Assembly (NCBI RefSeq): GCF_009763255.1
Contig: NZ_WSJB01000005.1
Location: 1 to 64,000, forward strand
Direction of reading: 5' to 3'
Source of the DNA: Bordetella sp. 02P26C-1
GTDB lineage: Bacteria; Pseudomonadota; Gammaproteobacteria; Burkholderiales; Burkholderiaceae_B
DNA length: 64,000 bases
Positions 28,279 to 37,410 of this stretch are shown here, one piece after another (the first letter of the stretch is position 1; each line of letters opens with the position of its first letter). Below the pieces are notes generated by a model. The model did no database searches, had not been told where the DNA came from, and saw only the letters and a program-made list of their open reading frames with translations. A program made the position numbers and the translations under genes.

Positions 28279-29415
28279 TTAGCCCGCGCGCCGCACATCG
28301 TCAAAAAGTTGTTGCCACATACCCAGCACCCGCTGGGCGGAAAATCGTTCGCGTGCCTCGATGGCGCGCGCCGCCATGGCCTCGCGGGCCGCGCTGTCAC
28401 GCATCAACGTCGATAGCGCCGCCGCCATCGCGGCCACATCGCCGTTGGGTCGTACCAGCACCCCGTCTATGCCATCGCGCACGACCTCTCGCGGTCCCGT
28501 GTCGCAGTCAAAGCATACCGCGGTCAAACCGCTGGCCAGCGATTCCAGCAGCGTATTGGACAAGCCCTCGAATCGGGAGCTCAGCACATAAAGATCGGAT
28601 TGCGCGTACCAGTCTCCGACATTGCCGACCCGACCGGGCATCGATACCCGCGCCTGCAAGGCCATCTCGTCGATCTGCGCTTGCAAGGACTGCCGCTCAC
28701 TGCCCTCGCCAAGGATGATCAAATCCCAATCGGGATGCGCCGATGCGACACGCGCAAAAGCCTGCAATAGCAGATCGAACCCTTTATCGGTATGCAGTCG
28801 CCCGACCGCCAGCAGCCGGCGACGCCCGTTCGCGGCAGGCGGCATCACCACCGGCTCGCCTCGCGTCAAAGGCCAATGCACAGGGTTCGGAATCACCGCG
28901 AGCCGCGAGCCTGGCACGTGCTGATCCAGCCAATCCGCCGTACCGCGCGTCAACGCTACCACGCGCGCGGCGCGCGGATACGTCAGACGGCGCAAACGCT
29001 GCCACAATCCAGACAGCATCTGCGACGGCGGATGGGTATGTTCGGTCGCAATCACCTGGCAGGGCAGACCCCGCGCGGCCAACACCGCCAGCACCGAGGC
29101 CGTGGTCATCATGCCCAACACGATGTCGGGCTGAAACTCGCGCAACACCTTGCGCAACGCGCGCACGCGGCGCACATTCGCGACGATGCCGCGCAGTCCC
29201 CCGCCCTCGCCGGCGGTGTAAAGAATCCGCCGCTGCACGTTCGGGTGCAGCGTATAGGCATCATCGCGATCATCGGCCTGCGTGACCACCATCACCGGCC
29301 AGCCCGACTCGGCCCAGTGCGCGCTCAAATCCGCGGCCACGCGCTCAGCGCCGCCGCCATGCAGCGAGTGAATAAAGATCAGGACACGCGGCACAGGCAT
29401 CGTCGTATCGTTCAT
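28279..29415 (-). CDS. Family 4 glycosyltransferase, PglH-like
   Basis: A GT4 enzyme of 378 residues with IFIHSLHGGGAERVAADL at the start, TEHTHPPSQM in the acceptor domain and SSRFEGLSNTLLESLASGL at the donor site. It is a paralogue of the enzyme at 25184-26308. AAGGAGG lies 4 nt before the ATG, which overlaps the flippase stop as ATGA. A gap of 45 nt separates it from the amidotransferase. Confidence 0.87.
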   Translation of the reverse strand: MNDTTMPVPRVLIFIHSLHGGGAERVAADLSAHWAESGWPVMVVTQADDRDDAYTLHPNVQRRILYTAGEGGGLRGIVANVRRVRALRKVLREFQPDIVLGMMTTASVLAVLAARGLPCQVIATEHTHPPSQMLSGLWQRLRRLTYPRAARVVALTRGTADWLDQHVPGSRLAVIPNPVHWPLTRGEPVVMPPAANGRRRLLAVGRLHTDKGFDLLLQAFARVASAHPDWDLIILGEGSERQSLQAQIDEMALQARVSMPGRVGNVGDWYAQSDLYVLSSRFEGLSNTLLESLASGLTAVCFDCDTGPREVVRDGIDGVLVRPNGDVAAMAAALSTLMRDSAAREAMAARAIEARERFSAQRVLGMWQQLFDDVRRAG

Positions 29416-30773
29416 ACCGCCTCCTTGGCCACGGGCGGATCGGGTCGTTTTAGCGCCACCACGAGATAGCAGGCAAACGACAGGGCATACATCAATGCCG
29501 TGGCCAGCATGATGCCCGACGTCCCCATATGGTCGGCCAGCACACCATTCAGCGCCGCCTTGAGCAGAAAGTTCGCCACGGCGATAAAAGCCATGACACG
29601 GTAGCGATTTTGACTCGCCAACAGCTGCACCAGGATCAGGACACCGAAATAAAACGGCAATTGCAGCAGGCCCCAGCGGAACACCTCGGCCACCATCTGC
29701 GTATCTTGAGCGGTGAACTCACCACGCTGGAACAACACCGCAACGCCCCACGGCGCCAATGCCCAGGCTATCGCCACCGCGACGGCCCCCGCGCCCAGCA
29801 TCAGGGCCGACCACTTCAACGCCATTGTCCGCGCGCGCGCGGCGTCGCCACGGGCCTGCACATCGGCCAGCACGGGTAACGCGGCACGGCCCACCGACAC
29901 CGCGCCAATGCCGATCAACAGCGACAGCAGCCGGGCTGCATACCCCAGCGTCGCGTTGGCGTTATCGCCTAACTGCGCCGCGGTATATTGATCCAAGGGC
30001 CCGACGAAGCTCATCGCCACCTGCCCCACCAGCATGATGCCTGCGGCGCTAACGAGTTCGGGCCAATGCGGCGATTGCAGACTCAACCGAGGCGAGCCCC
30101 AGAATCCACCATCCGCACGCGCGGCCAGCCACGCCAGCCACGCGGTCTGAATCGCATAGCCGACCAAGGTGCCCCACAGCAGCGGGCCGACGTCATTAAC
30201 GGACTGCGCGGCAAGCATTACCCAAGCCAGCGTAGCAATGGCGGGCAAACTATCGAGCAGTGTATTGACGTGACGTTCGTGCGAGCGCAGACGGGCCCCA
30301 CTGATACCGGCGATCAAGAGCAGTGCCGCAACGGGCGCGAATGCCAGCAGCAGCTCCGTGCTCATGCTCGACACCTGGGCCGACAACCCGCTGCCGCCCC
30401 AGCGCAACACCCACGGCCAGGCCGCGACCGTCAGCCCGGCTAGCACAACGCCGACCAACAGCACCCAACCCTGCAATTCGCGCACGAACTGATTGCGTTC
30501 AGCGCCCCCAGTGCGCTTTAGGCGCACCAGGACCGGGATCAGCACCACGCCCAACACGCCCACGATGGTCGATGGCAACCAGCTCGCCAGCGTCATCGTG
30601 AACTGGTAGGCATCCACGGCGTCGCTCACGCCGTAGCGGTAGGCGACGGCCATTTCCTTGACCGCGCCGGCGGCCTTACCCAGGATCAAGAAGATCGCTA
30701 CCCGAAACGCCGCCTTGAAAATGCGCTGGTGATCAGGATGGATCGCATTGACTCTGCGAATGAGCGCTTTCAA
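29412..30773 (-). CDS. MurJ/MVF-like lipid-linked oligosaccharide flippase
   Basis: A polytopic membrane protein of 453 residues with 12-14 hydrophobic segments and the MVF-family opening (LGKAAGAVKEMAVAYRYG, as in MurJ: fold start, kink and charged residues). In this operon it most likely plays the Wzx role, flipping an undecaprenyl-PP glycan across the inner membrane; peptidoglycan lipid II transport is less likely. The only usable start is TTG 30773, with no visible Shine-Dalgarno and 12 nt after the tviC stop, suggesting coupling to upstream translation. Confidence 0.82.
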   Translation of the reverse strand: MKALIRRVNAIHPDHQRIFKAAFRVAIFLILGKAAGAVKEMAVAYRYGVSDAVDAYQFTMTLASWLPSTIVGVLGVVLIPVLVRLKRTGGAERNQFVRELQGWVLLVGVVLAGLTVAAWPWVLRWGGSGLSAQVSSMSTELLLAFAPVAALLLIAGISGARLRSHERHVNTLLDSLPAIATLAWVMLAAQSVNDVGPLLWGTLVGYAIQTAWLAWLAARADGGFWGSPRLSLQSPHWPELVSAAGIMLVGQVAMSFVGPLDQYTAAQLGDNANATLGYAARLLSLLIGIGAVSVGRAALPVLADVQARGDAARARTMALKWSALMLGAGAVAVAIAWALAPWGVAVLFQRGEFTAQDTQMVAEVFRWGLLQLPFYFGVLILVQLLASQNRYRVMAFIAVANFLLKAALNGVLADHMGTSGIMLATALMYALSFACYLVVALKRPDPPVAKEAV

Positions 30774-30785
30774 GATAAAGAACGA

Positions 30786-31811
30786 TCAGCGCAGGAATTT
30801 GACATACCAGGGCATGGCGACCTCCAGCCCACGCAGGATGTCGTAGGCTGGGGAGTAACCCAACAGCTTTTCCGCCTTGCCAATATTGGCTTGCGAATGC
30901 CGCACATCGCCGGGACGGAAATCCCCGTACACGGGTTTCTTTTCATACCGCACGCCCTGCTGGCCCAAGGTCTTCGCCAGATAGTCGAACAGCTGATTCA
31001 GCGTGGTACGCCCGCCAAAGGCGACGTTATAGACCTGATCGCGCGCCTCGTCGCTGGCTACCGCCGCCAACAGATTGGCTTGCACGGCGTTATCGACAAA
31101 GCAGAAATCACGGCTCGTCTCGCCATCGCCGTTGACCTTGACGTCCTCGTTGAGGATCATCGCCGCCGTCCATTTCGGAATCACGGCGGCGTAAGCGCCA
31201 TCCGGATCCTGTCGCTTGCCGAACACGTTGAAATAACGCAGACCCACGCTGCGGAACCCATACGAACGCGCGAACACATTGGCGTACAGCTCGTTGACGT
31301 ACTTGGTCACCGCGTAGGGAGACAAGGGATTGCCGATGTTTTCTTCCAGCTTGGGCAGCGCCGGGTGATCGCCATAGGTTGAGCTCGATGCGGCGTACAC
31401 AAAGTTCTTGACCTTGGCATCGCGCGCGGCGACCAGCATGTTCAGAAAACCGCTGATGTTCACCGCATTCGTCGTGATCGGATCGACCAGCGAGCGCGGC
31501 ACAGAACCTAGCGCTGCCTGATGCAACACATAATCGACGCCTTCGACGGCGCGCTGGCAATCCGCCAATTCGCGAATATCGCCTTCGATAAACGTAAAGC
31601 GCGCCCATTGTTCGGCGCTGACGGAATCGCGTACCTCATCCAGGTTGCGCTGATAACCCGTCGCGAAATTATCCAGGCCGACCACGGTCTGATTTAGCTT
31701 GAGCAGCGTCTCCAGCAGGTTAGAACCGATGAATCCGGCGCAGCCGGTCACCAGCCATTTGACCGGCGACGCTTGCAGTTCTCGCTGGATGCTCTCGTAG
31801 CGATTAGTCAT
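30786..31811 (-). CDS. tviC: UDP-N-acetylglucosaminuronate/UDP-GlcNAc 4-epimerase TviC (WbpP)
   Basis: An extended short-chain dehydrogenase of 341 residues. The NAD loop is GCAGFIGSN (residues 23-31). The catalytic Ser and Tyr-Lys pair lie in AASSSTYGD and [21 protein letters not shown] and [16 protein letters not shown] are hallmarks of the TviC/WbpP group. It interconverts gluco and galacto forms of UDP-HexNAc or UDP-HexNAcA. GGAGG lies 5 nt before the ATG. With TviB, 11 nt upstream, it should yield UDP-GalNAcA. Confidence 0.95.
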   Translation of the reverse strand: MTNRYESIQRELQASPVKWLVTGCAGFIGSNLLETLLKLNQTVVGLDNFATGYQRNLDEVRDSVSAEQWARFTFIEGDIRELADCQRAVEGVDYVLHQAALGSVPRSLVDPITTNAVNISGFLNMLVAARDAKVKNFVYAASSSTYGDHPALPKLEENIGNPLSPYAVTKYVNELYANVFARSYGFRSVGLRYFNVFGKRQDPDGAYAAVIPKWTAAMILNEDVKVNGDGETSRDFCFVDNAVQANLLAAVASDEARDQVYNVAFGGRTTLNQLFDYLAKTLGQQGVRYEKKPVYGDFRPGDVRHSQANIGKAEKLLGYSPAYDILRGLEVAMPWYVKFLR

Positions 31812-31822
31812 TCATACCTCCA

Positions 31823-33097
31823 TTACAGACGCAGGTCGGATTCGCTGGGCTTGAGCACGTACTTCAGGTCATACAAGACATGCTTCGGCTTGCCGAACGC
31901 GCGAATCGCGGCGGCGCCCATTTTCACGAACTGCTCATGCGAGACGGCCAGGATGATGGCGTCGTACTTGCCAGCTTCGGGCTTGGCGATGGGCTCGATT
32001 CCGTACTCGTGCACGGCTTCTTGCGGATCGACCCACGGGTCATACACGTCCACATCGACGTTGTATTCGCCCAGCTCGTGCACGATGTCCACCACGCGCG
32101 TATTGCGCAGATCGGGGCAGTTTTCCTTGAACGTCAGGCCCATCACCAGCACGCGCGCGCCCTGCACATGGATGCGTTGCTTGGTCATGCACTTGACCAG
32201 CTGCGACACCACATAGCCGCCCATGGAGTCATTCAGGCGACGACCCGCCAGGATGATTTCGGGGTGATAGCCGATCGACTGCGCTTTATGCGTCAGATAG
32301 TACGGGTCCACGCCAATGCAATGGCCGCCCACCAGACCGGGGCGGAACGGAAGGAAGTTCCACTTCGTGCCGGCCGCTTCCAACACCGCCTCGGTGTCGA
32401 TGCCCATCTTGTTAAAGATCAGCGCCAGCTCGTTGATCAGCGCGATGTTGACGTCGCGCTGGGTGTTTTCGATGACCTTGGCGGCCTCGGCCACGCGGAT
32501 GCTGGACGCTTTATGCGTACCGGCGGTGATGATCTCGTTGTAGAGCGCATCGACCAGATCGGCGACTTCCGGCGTCGAGCCGGAGGTCACTTTCTTGATC
32601 GTGTTCACGCGGTGTGCCTTGTCGCCCGGGTTGATGCGCTCGGGGCTATAGCCGGCGTAGAAATCTTCGTTGAACTTCAGACCCGACACGCGTTCGAGTA
32701 CGGGCACGCAGTCTTCTTCGGTCGCGCCGGGATACACGGTCGATTCATAGATGACGATATCGCCGCGCTTGAGCACGGAACCGATGGTCTCGCTCGCCTT
32801 GATGAGCGGCGTCAGATCCGGATTCTTATATTGGTCGATCGGCGTGGGCACCGTCACGATGAACACGTTGGCTTTGCCCAATTCGGCACGATCGGACGTG
32901 TAGGTCAGATTCTTGGCTTGCGCGAGCTCGTCGTCTTCGACCTCCAGCGTGTGATCATGGCCGGCCTGCAGCGCCTGGATGCGTTTGACATTGATGTCGA
33001 ACCCGATCACCGGACGCTTTTTGCCGAACTCCACGGCCAGGGGCAGCCCGACATAACCAAGGCCCACCACGGCAAGTTTCACTTCATCGATACGCAA
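31823..33097 (-). CDS. tviB: UDP-N-acetylglucosamine 6-dehydrogenase TviB (WbpO)
   Basis: A UDP-sugar dehydrogenase of 424 residues that oxidises UDP-HexNAc to the uronic acid with two NAD+. The Rossmann loop is [20 protein letters not shown]. The catalytic Cys lies in [17 protein letters not shown]. The order and C-terminal end ([13 protein letters not shown]) closely follow Salmonella TviB. The start is TTG 33097, with GGAGAG 6 nt upstream and no better in-frame ATG. An 82-bp gap separates it from the initiating transferase. Confidence 0.96.
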   Translation of the reverse strand: MRIDEVKLAVVGLGYVGLPLAVEFGKKRPVIGFDINVKRIQALQAGHDHTLEVEDDELAQAKNLTYTSDRAELGKANVFIVTVPTPIDQYKNPDLTPLIKASETIGSVLKRGDIVIYESTVYPGATEEDCVPVLERVSGLKFNEDFYAGYSPERINPGDKAHRVNTIKKVTSGSTPEVADLVDALYNEIITAGTHKASSIRVAEAAKVIENTQRDVNIALINELALIFNKMGIDTEAVLEAAGTKWNFLPFRPGLVGGHCIGVDPYYLTHKAQSIGYHPEIILAGRRLNDSMGGYVVSQLVKCMTKQRIHVQGARVLVMGLTFKENCPDLRNTRVVDIVHELGEYNVDVDVYDPWVDPQEAVHEYGIEPIAKPEAGKYDAIILAVSHEQFVKMGAAAIRAFGKPKHVLYDLKYVLKPSESDLRL

Positions 33098-33179
33098 GAT
33101 CGCTCTCCCTTTGCCGCTTTACGATCGCGGCATTGCAAATAGGAACGGGAATTGTAACAACGGCGAGGCAGCGGCCTGC

Positions 33180-34274
33180 TCAGTGCGCCCGTGGCAGCAA
33201 TAGCCAGGACGGGCGACGCCACGACACGAGCCGGACGTACAGCCAGATATAAACCGCTGCGAACACCACCAGGCTCAGGCAGAGTATCCAGGCGTTATCC
33301 CACCATATCGTGGCCGGCACCAGCCCGATCAGGGCCAGCACCCACATATAGGGGGACGCTAGGGCGTTGCACAGGGCCGGCACGGCATGGCGACGATCAC
33401 GACTGAACGTCACACGCACCAGACGGCGAAAGACCAGCTGATGCAAGTGCAACGCATCCGGCTGATCCACCGGCACTCCGCGTTTGAAGCGCCTGCGCCA
33501 GATTGAAAACCCCGTTTCAAAAACCGGATAAAACAGTACCGCCAGCGCATAGAACGGCGATACGGAAGGATTACGCACCACTAGCAGGACAGCCAGTTCC
33601 GCGAGCATGAAACCCAGAAAATACGCGCCGCCGTCGCCCAGGAACACGCGGCCGAACGGAAAATTCCACACCAGAAAGCCGAGCGTCGCAGAGGCCAGGG
33701 CCGCGGCGATCATAAAGATCGGCATATCGCCCACTTGCAAGGCCACCAGGGCAATCGAGACCGACATCAACGTGGCGACCATCCCGGCTAAGCCGTTCAT
33801 CCCGTCAACGATGTTGAGTGCGTGCGTACACCCCCCCACCGCAAACATGGTGAAAAGCAGAGATACCGGCCAGAAAGACAGCACCCAATCCACGGGAGCC
33901 ATGCCGACACGGCTGACGCCACCCAGCAACCACCATGCAATCGCGGCTGATAAGAATGCGGCAAGCAGGCGCTTGCTGGCGCCAATGTCCTTGGTAATGT
34001 CTTCGAGCAGCCCCGCGACGAACACGGGCAAGGCCGCGACAAACAGCGCGGGCCATAGCCACGTCAGCGTCATGTTGCTGGGCCCGAGTACAAGCAAACC
34101 CGCCAAGGAACCAGCCAGCACCGCAAGACCGCCCACGCGAGGCGTGGCGCGCGAGTGCGACGCCTGAGGCTTATTTAGGTCGCTGTCACCGGTAAACGCG
34201 CCATGCCAGCGCTCGGAGGCGACGATTAGGCCCCCGACCATGAACGCCACCACACAGATATATAACCAAGTCAC
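33180..34274 (-). CDS. Undecaprenyl-phosphate glycosyl-1-phosphate transferase (WecA/WbpL-like, MraY family)
   Basis: Loads the first sugar phosphate on undecaprenyl phosphate at the inner membrane. The 364-residue protein has about 10-11 membrane segments. It shows the family's cytoplasmic motifs: SHSRATPRVGG, GLLEDITKDIG (in place of a full DDxxD), NIVDGMNGLAG, FLGDGGAYFLGF and DALHLHQLVFRR. The likely donor is UDP-GlcNAc or a derivative, as in WbpL and WecA. GTG start with AAGG 8 nt upstream. It is the first gene of the operon. Confidence 0.93.
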   Translation of the reverse strand: MTWLYICVVAFMVGGLIVASERWHGAFTGDSDLNKPQASHSRATPRVGGLAVLAGSLAGLLVLGPSNMTLTWLWPALFVAALPVFVAGLLEDITKDIGASKRLLAAFLSAAIAWWLLGGVSRVGMAPVDWVLSFWPVSLLFTMFAVGGCTHALNIVDGMNGLAGMVATLMSVSIALVALQVGDMPIFMIAAALASATLGFLVWNFPFGRVFLGDGGAYFLGFMLAELAVLLVVRNPSVSPFYALAVLFYPVFETGFSIWRRRFKRGVPVDQPDALHLHQLVFRRLVRVTFSRDRRHAVPALCNALASPYMWVLALIGLVPATIWWDNAWILCLSLVVFAAVYIWLYVRLVSWRRPSWLLLPRAH

Positions 34275-34633
34275 AACAATACCTTAGCAGGTGGAGGTAA
34301 GGAGCACGACATTATCGACACCGCGTGTAACACCCGTATATGAGGGGCATGAACAAGTGAAAGGTGTCCCCTCAGGATGTAACAATTGAAGCGTACTCTG
34401 CAGAACACCCGCAGCGTGAGGGAATTGTAATCCTATTGCCCCGCTCCGATACGCCCAGCCCCTGTGTCGCCCCCAGGGCGAGGGCCTTTTTACCCGGGCG
34501 TGGCTTTGCGGCCACAATCGTCTTAATCCTGGGCACTCAGGAGTGGGCGATGAGGTCGGCGATTTCGGGGAATGCAGAGAACGGCAGTGATGGGTGGCAG
34601 CGCTCACAATACCAGGCGAGCGAGCGCATAACG

Positions 34634-34781
34634 AAAAAAAAGCCCGAGATCGCAAGATCTCGGGCTAAATCCACCAAAGGAGGAGGGTGGAGGAGACAAC
34701 CGTGGCATGTTGTGGCAACCCTGAGGGTCTTGCCGCTACGCTTCGGGGTTTTCACCGCGCCGCTGCGTTTTCAACATCCAT
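34634..34781 (-). ncRNA. Candidate trans-acting small RNA with anti-Shine-Dalgarno loop
   Basis: About 148 nt, from a predicted start near 34781 to a strong terminator. Three small hairpins come first: GGCAA/TTGCC (34714-34734), ACAAC/GTTGT (34696-34713) and CCACC/GGTGG (34671-34690). The last displays the loop CUCCUCCUUU, complementary to ribosome-binding sites, and a second CUCCUCC lies just upstream (34689-34695). No protein reading frame with a start site exists on this strand. The alternative is that the plus strand carries a 30-codon frame using the same GGAGGAG as its ribosome site. Confidence 0.55.
34641..34666 (-). terminator. Strong terminator of the candidate small RNA
   Basis: A perfect 11-bp stem (AGCCCGAGATC with GATCTCGGGCT) around TTGC, followed on the minus strand by at least seven T (34640-34634). 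The plus-strand side lacks a T run, so it is directional. Confidence 0.92.
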
Positions 34782-34787
34782 GTACGA

Positions 34788-34816
34788 ATATTAGCCGATC
34801 GTTTTGTGCGACGCAA
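34788..34816 (-). promoter_or_regulatory. Putative promoter of the candidate small RNA
   Basis: TTGCGT (34811-34816) and TAATAT (34788-34793) are spaced by 17 nt on the minus strand. The -10 matches four of six consensus bases and the -35 three, so it would be moderate in strength. Confidence 0.45.
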
Positions 34817-35053
34817 GATGTTTTTTGGAAATTTTTTAGGGCCGTGATTTTTGTTGTGATTACGCAGCAATGAGGCTCGTGACTGCGCTGACAACAAGCA
34901 TCTACGTGCATCAGGGCGTTTCCGGAAAGGGTAAACCCTTGCGGGCTTACCCTAAAGTTTTCAAGCGCTTAGACCGGATCGGAGACTCTCTATGACTACT
35001 GCCCACCCCGGTAATTGTGCGTTGCACAACTGCCCGCCAGCGGAGCGTCCAAC

Positions 35054-35731
35054 TTAAATCCGGTAGGCGGTCGTCGTCATCACGCGCGACATCAGCCGCA
35101 TCAAACCGCGCACGGGTGCTGGCAGTGGCACGCCGCCCGCCTCTTCGGCGTTATGCCGGTGCTGAGCCTCGTCTTCTTTCATCTTGTCGACGATCTCCCG
35201 GGAACGAAGATCGGTGGGCGGCAAGGTGCGCAGGTGACCGTCCAAATGTTCCTCGACCTGACGCTCCGTCTCGGCCATAAAGCCCAGATTGCGCGGCACG
35301 CCGGCCACGCTGGCCAAAGCCCCCAACGTAAATGAACCGGCATACCAAAGCGGGTTCAACAGACTCGGTCGGCTACCGAGCTCTTCTAGGCGCTGGGCGC
35401 ACCACACCAAATGATCCACCTCTTCGGCCGCGGCCTGTTCCAGCAAACGGCGCGCCGACGCATCGCGGCAAGCGGTGGCCTGACCACGGTACAGCGCCTG
35501 TGCGCAGACTTCACCCACGTGATTCACCCGCATCAGCCCGGCGGCATGCCGCTTTTCCTGCTCGGTCAAGGGCGGTTGCGGCTCTGCCGCTTGTGCCGGA
35601 TACGCGCGCGAGGCTGTCGCGGCACCCGCGAGCACGCGCAGAGCACGGTCGACTTCACCAATCAAACCGTCGAGTGGACCGCGCCGGCGTGCAAACGGGA
35701 CAGCAACGGAACTCATGGTGGCATCGGGCAT
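35054..35731 (-). CDS. coq7: 2-polyprenyl-3-methyl-6-methoxy-1,4-benzoquinone hydroxylase
   Basis: A ferritin-like di-iron monooxygenase for the C6 hydroxylation in ubiquinone synthesis, 225 residues. Iron ligands are seen in MRVNHVGEV (E74 region), AAEEVDHL (E104, H107), [14 protein letters not shown] and [12 protein letters not shown]. The start ATG 35731 has AGGAG 7 nt upstream; the in-frame Met at 35755 has none. It is monocistronic, ends in the intergenic region with the candidate small RNA and is divergent from the OsmC gene. Confidence 0.95.
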   Translation of the reverse strand: MPDATMSSVAVPFARRRGPLDGLIGEVDRALRVLAGAATASRAYPAQAAEPQPPLTEQEKRHAAGLMRVNHVGEVCAQALYRGQATACRDASARRLLEQAAAEEVDHLVWCAQRLEELGSRPSLLNPLWYAGSFTLGALASVAGVPRNLGFMAETERQVEEHLDGHLRTLPPTDLRSREIVDKMKEDEAQHRHNAEEAGGVPLPAPVRGLMRLMSRVMTTTAYRI

Positions 35732-35920
35732 ATTGGGACTCCTGAGCATCTGCATCTGTGATTTAGGGTTCCCCCTAATTGTAGGGAAATTGGCTAGTGC
35801 CGGCCTTCCTCGTTCTATAACGCTGCTTTAGCATGAACCGCTCCCGCCCCTGCGTCTTGGACAGTTGACCCCGGGTTATCATGGAGGTTTTCTTCGCGAC
35901 TTACGAACGAGGGATTTTTC

Positions 35921-36361
35921 ATGGAATGCACCATCAACTGGGGTGGCCCGGACGGCATGCTGTTCGTCGCGCAGACCGGCAGCGGCCATATCGCCGCCAT
36001 GGACGGCGCGGTTGAAGGTGGCGGTCATAATCTGGCCCCGCGCCCCATGGAAATGCTGCTGGCCGGCACCGGCGGCTGCACGGCCTATGATGTGGTCCTG
36101 ATCTTGAAGCGCGGACGTCACGCCGTGACGGGCTGCTCGGTCAAACTGGCCGCCGAGCGCGCGGAAACGGACCCTAAAGTGTTTACCCGCATTCATTTTG
36201 CGTTCACGGTGACTGGTAAGAAATTGCCCCGCGCTGCCGTGGAACGCGCGGTACAACTGTCCCATGAGAAGTACTGCTCCGCGTCGGCCATCCTGGAAAA
36301 AACCGCTGAACTCACGTTCTCGGTAGAAGTGGTCGATACCGACGAAACGCCCGCGGCCTGA
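35921..36361 (+). CDS. OsmC family protein
   Basis: A 146-residue OsmC/YhfA-like peroxidase-family protein that should reduce organic hydroperoxides through two cysteines. These are C53 ([11 protein letters not shown]) and C119 (EKYCSAS), spaced as in the family. The fold landmarks RPMEMLLAG and the C-terminal FSVEVVD strand are present. It lies 43 nt ahead of thyA and may be co-transcribed with it. The substrate is unassigned. Confidence 0.9.
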   Translation: MECTINWGGPDGMLFVAQTGSGHIAAMDGAVEGGGHNLAPRPMEMLLAGTGGCTAYDVVLILKRGRHAVTGCSVKLAAERAETDPKVFTRIHFAFTVTGKKLPRAAVERAVQLSHEKYCSASAILEKTAELTFSVEVVDTDETPAA

Positions 36362-36404
36362 CGGCTGCGGGACCACGCTTGCTTCGTGGGCGCCTGGCTT
36401 TGCT

Positions 36405-37376
36405 ATGAAACAGTACCTTTCGCTAATTCAATCCATCCTGGATCACGGTGCGTGGCAGGAAAACCGCACGGGCATCCGGACCTTGTCCCTGCCCGGCGCG
36501 GCGTTGCGGTTCGACCTGCAACAGGGTTTCCCTGCGGTCACCACCAAGAAGCTGGCTTTTAAATCGGCAATTGGCGAGCTGGTCGGTTTCCTACGCGGGG
36601 CGCGCAGCGCGGCGGAGTTTCGCGCGCTGGGTTGCAAGGTTTGGGACCAGAATGCGAACGAGAACGCAAACTGGCTCGCCAACCCGTACCGCGAGGGCCC
36701 GGACGATCTGGGGCCGGTCTATGGCGTTCAATGGCGACGCTGGCCGGCGTACAAGCTGCTGCCTCGGACGCAGAGCACGCAGATCGAAGATGCGTTGGGT
36801 CGGGGCTACCGCCAAGTATCCGAGGTAGACGAAGCCGGCGTGCCGCATGTGTTGCTGTACAAAGCGGTGGACCAACTGCGTCAGTGCCTGGACACGATAC
36901 ATACCAACCCGCAGGACCGACGCATTCTCTTTCATGGCTGGAACTGGGCACAGATCGAGGAAATGGCGCTGCCGCCTTGCCACCTGCTCTATCAGTTCCT
37001 GCCTAACGCCAGCACGCGCGAGATATCGCTGTGTCTATATATACGGTCCAACGATGTCGGGCTGGGCACGCCGTTCAATTTGACCGAGGGCGCGGCGCTG
37101 CTGCATCTGGTGGGCCGGTTGACGGGGTATCGCCCGCGCTGGTTCTCGTATTTCATTGGCGACGCGCATATTTACGAGAATCATATGCCCATGCTGCGCG
37201 AACAGCTCAAGCGCGAGCCGTATGAATCGCCGCGCCTGGTGCTGTCGGACCGCATCCCGGACTATGCCGTCACGGGTCAGTACGAACCCGATTGGCTCGA
37301 GTGCGTGGAGCCGGGTGATTTTGCGTTGGAAGGCTACAGGCATCACCCGCCATTGACCGCGCCCATGGCCGTATAA
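36405..37376 (+). CDS. thyA: Thymidylate synthase
   Basis: Converts dUMP to dTMP with methylene-tetrahydrofolate. The catalytic Cys192 lies in [23 protein letters not shown], the dUMP-binding [12 protein letters not shown] and the C-terminal [14 protein letters not shown] are intact. At 323 residues it is about 60 longer than E. coli ThyA, mainly from an insert between about residues 114 and 158 in the small domain, which I recall from other Burkholderiales ThyA. folA follows after 34 nt, the usual pairing. Confidence 0.97.
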   Translation: MKQYLSLIQSILDHGAWQENRTGIRTLSLPGAALRFDLQQGFPAVTTKKLAFKSAIGELVGFLRGARSAAEFRALGCKVWDQNANENANWLANPYREGPDDLGPVYGVQWRRWPAYKLLPRTQSTQIEDALGRGYRQVSEVDEAGVPHVLLYKAVDQLRQCLDTIHTNPQDRRILFHGWNWAQIEEMALPPCHLLYQFLPNASTREISLCLYIRSNDVGLGTPFNLTEGAALLHLVGRLTGYRPRWFSYFIGDAHIYENHMPMLREQLKREPYESPRLVLSDRIPDYAVTGQYEPDWLECVEPGDFALEGYRHHPPLTAPMAV

Positions 37377-37410
37377 CGACTGCGACGCTGACTTCATCGA
37401 GGCCGAACCT

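Larger units (their letters stand above)
34275..35053. other. 780-bp intergenic region
   Basis: No protein gene of convincing size lies here. It holds the candidate small RNA (34634-34781, minus). A plus-strand stem (34467-34481) followed by five T could end an unseen transcript. A hairpin lies at 34928-34953, and a small repeat TTGTGC-GTT-GCACAA at 35015-35029. Open frames crossing the region lack start sites or codon bias and are treated as chance. Confidence 0.5.

Noticed and set aside
31880-33142. 420-codon open frame opposite tviB
   Set aside because: Antisense of a well-conserved dehydrogenase gene; no family features.
22819-34274. Horizontally acquired island
   Set aside because: GC content and codon use look like the flanks and no transposase, integrase or tRNA junction borders the operon.
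34537-34755. 72-codon minus-strand frame overlapping the candidate small RNA
   Set aside because: It would begin at a GTG without ribosome site and continue through the strong terminator, so transcription would stop before most of it.
34364-34873. 169-codon plus-strand frame in the intergenic region
   Set aside because: It reads through the terminator hairpin of the candidate small RNA, has no ribosome site at its start and no domain-like sequence.
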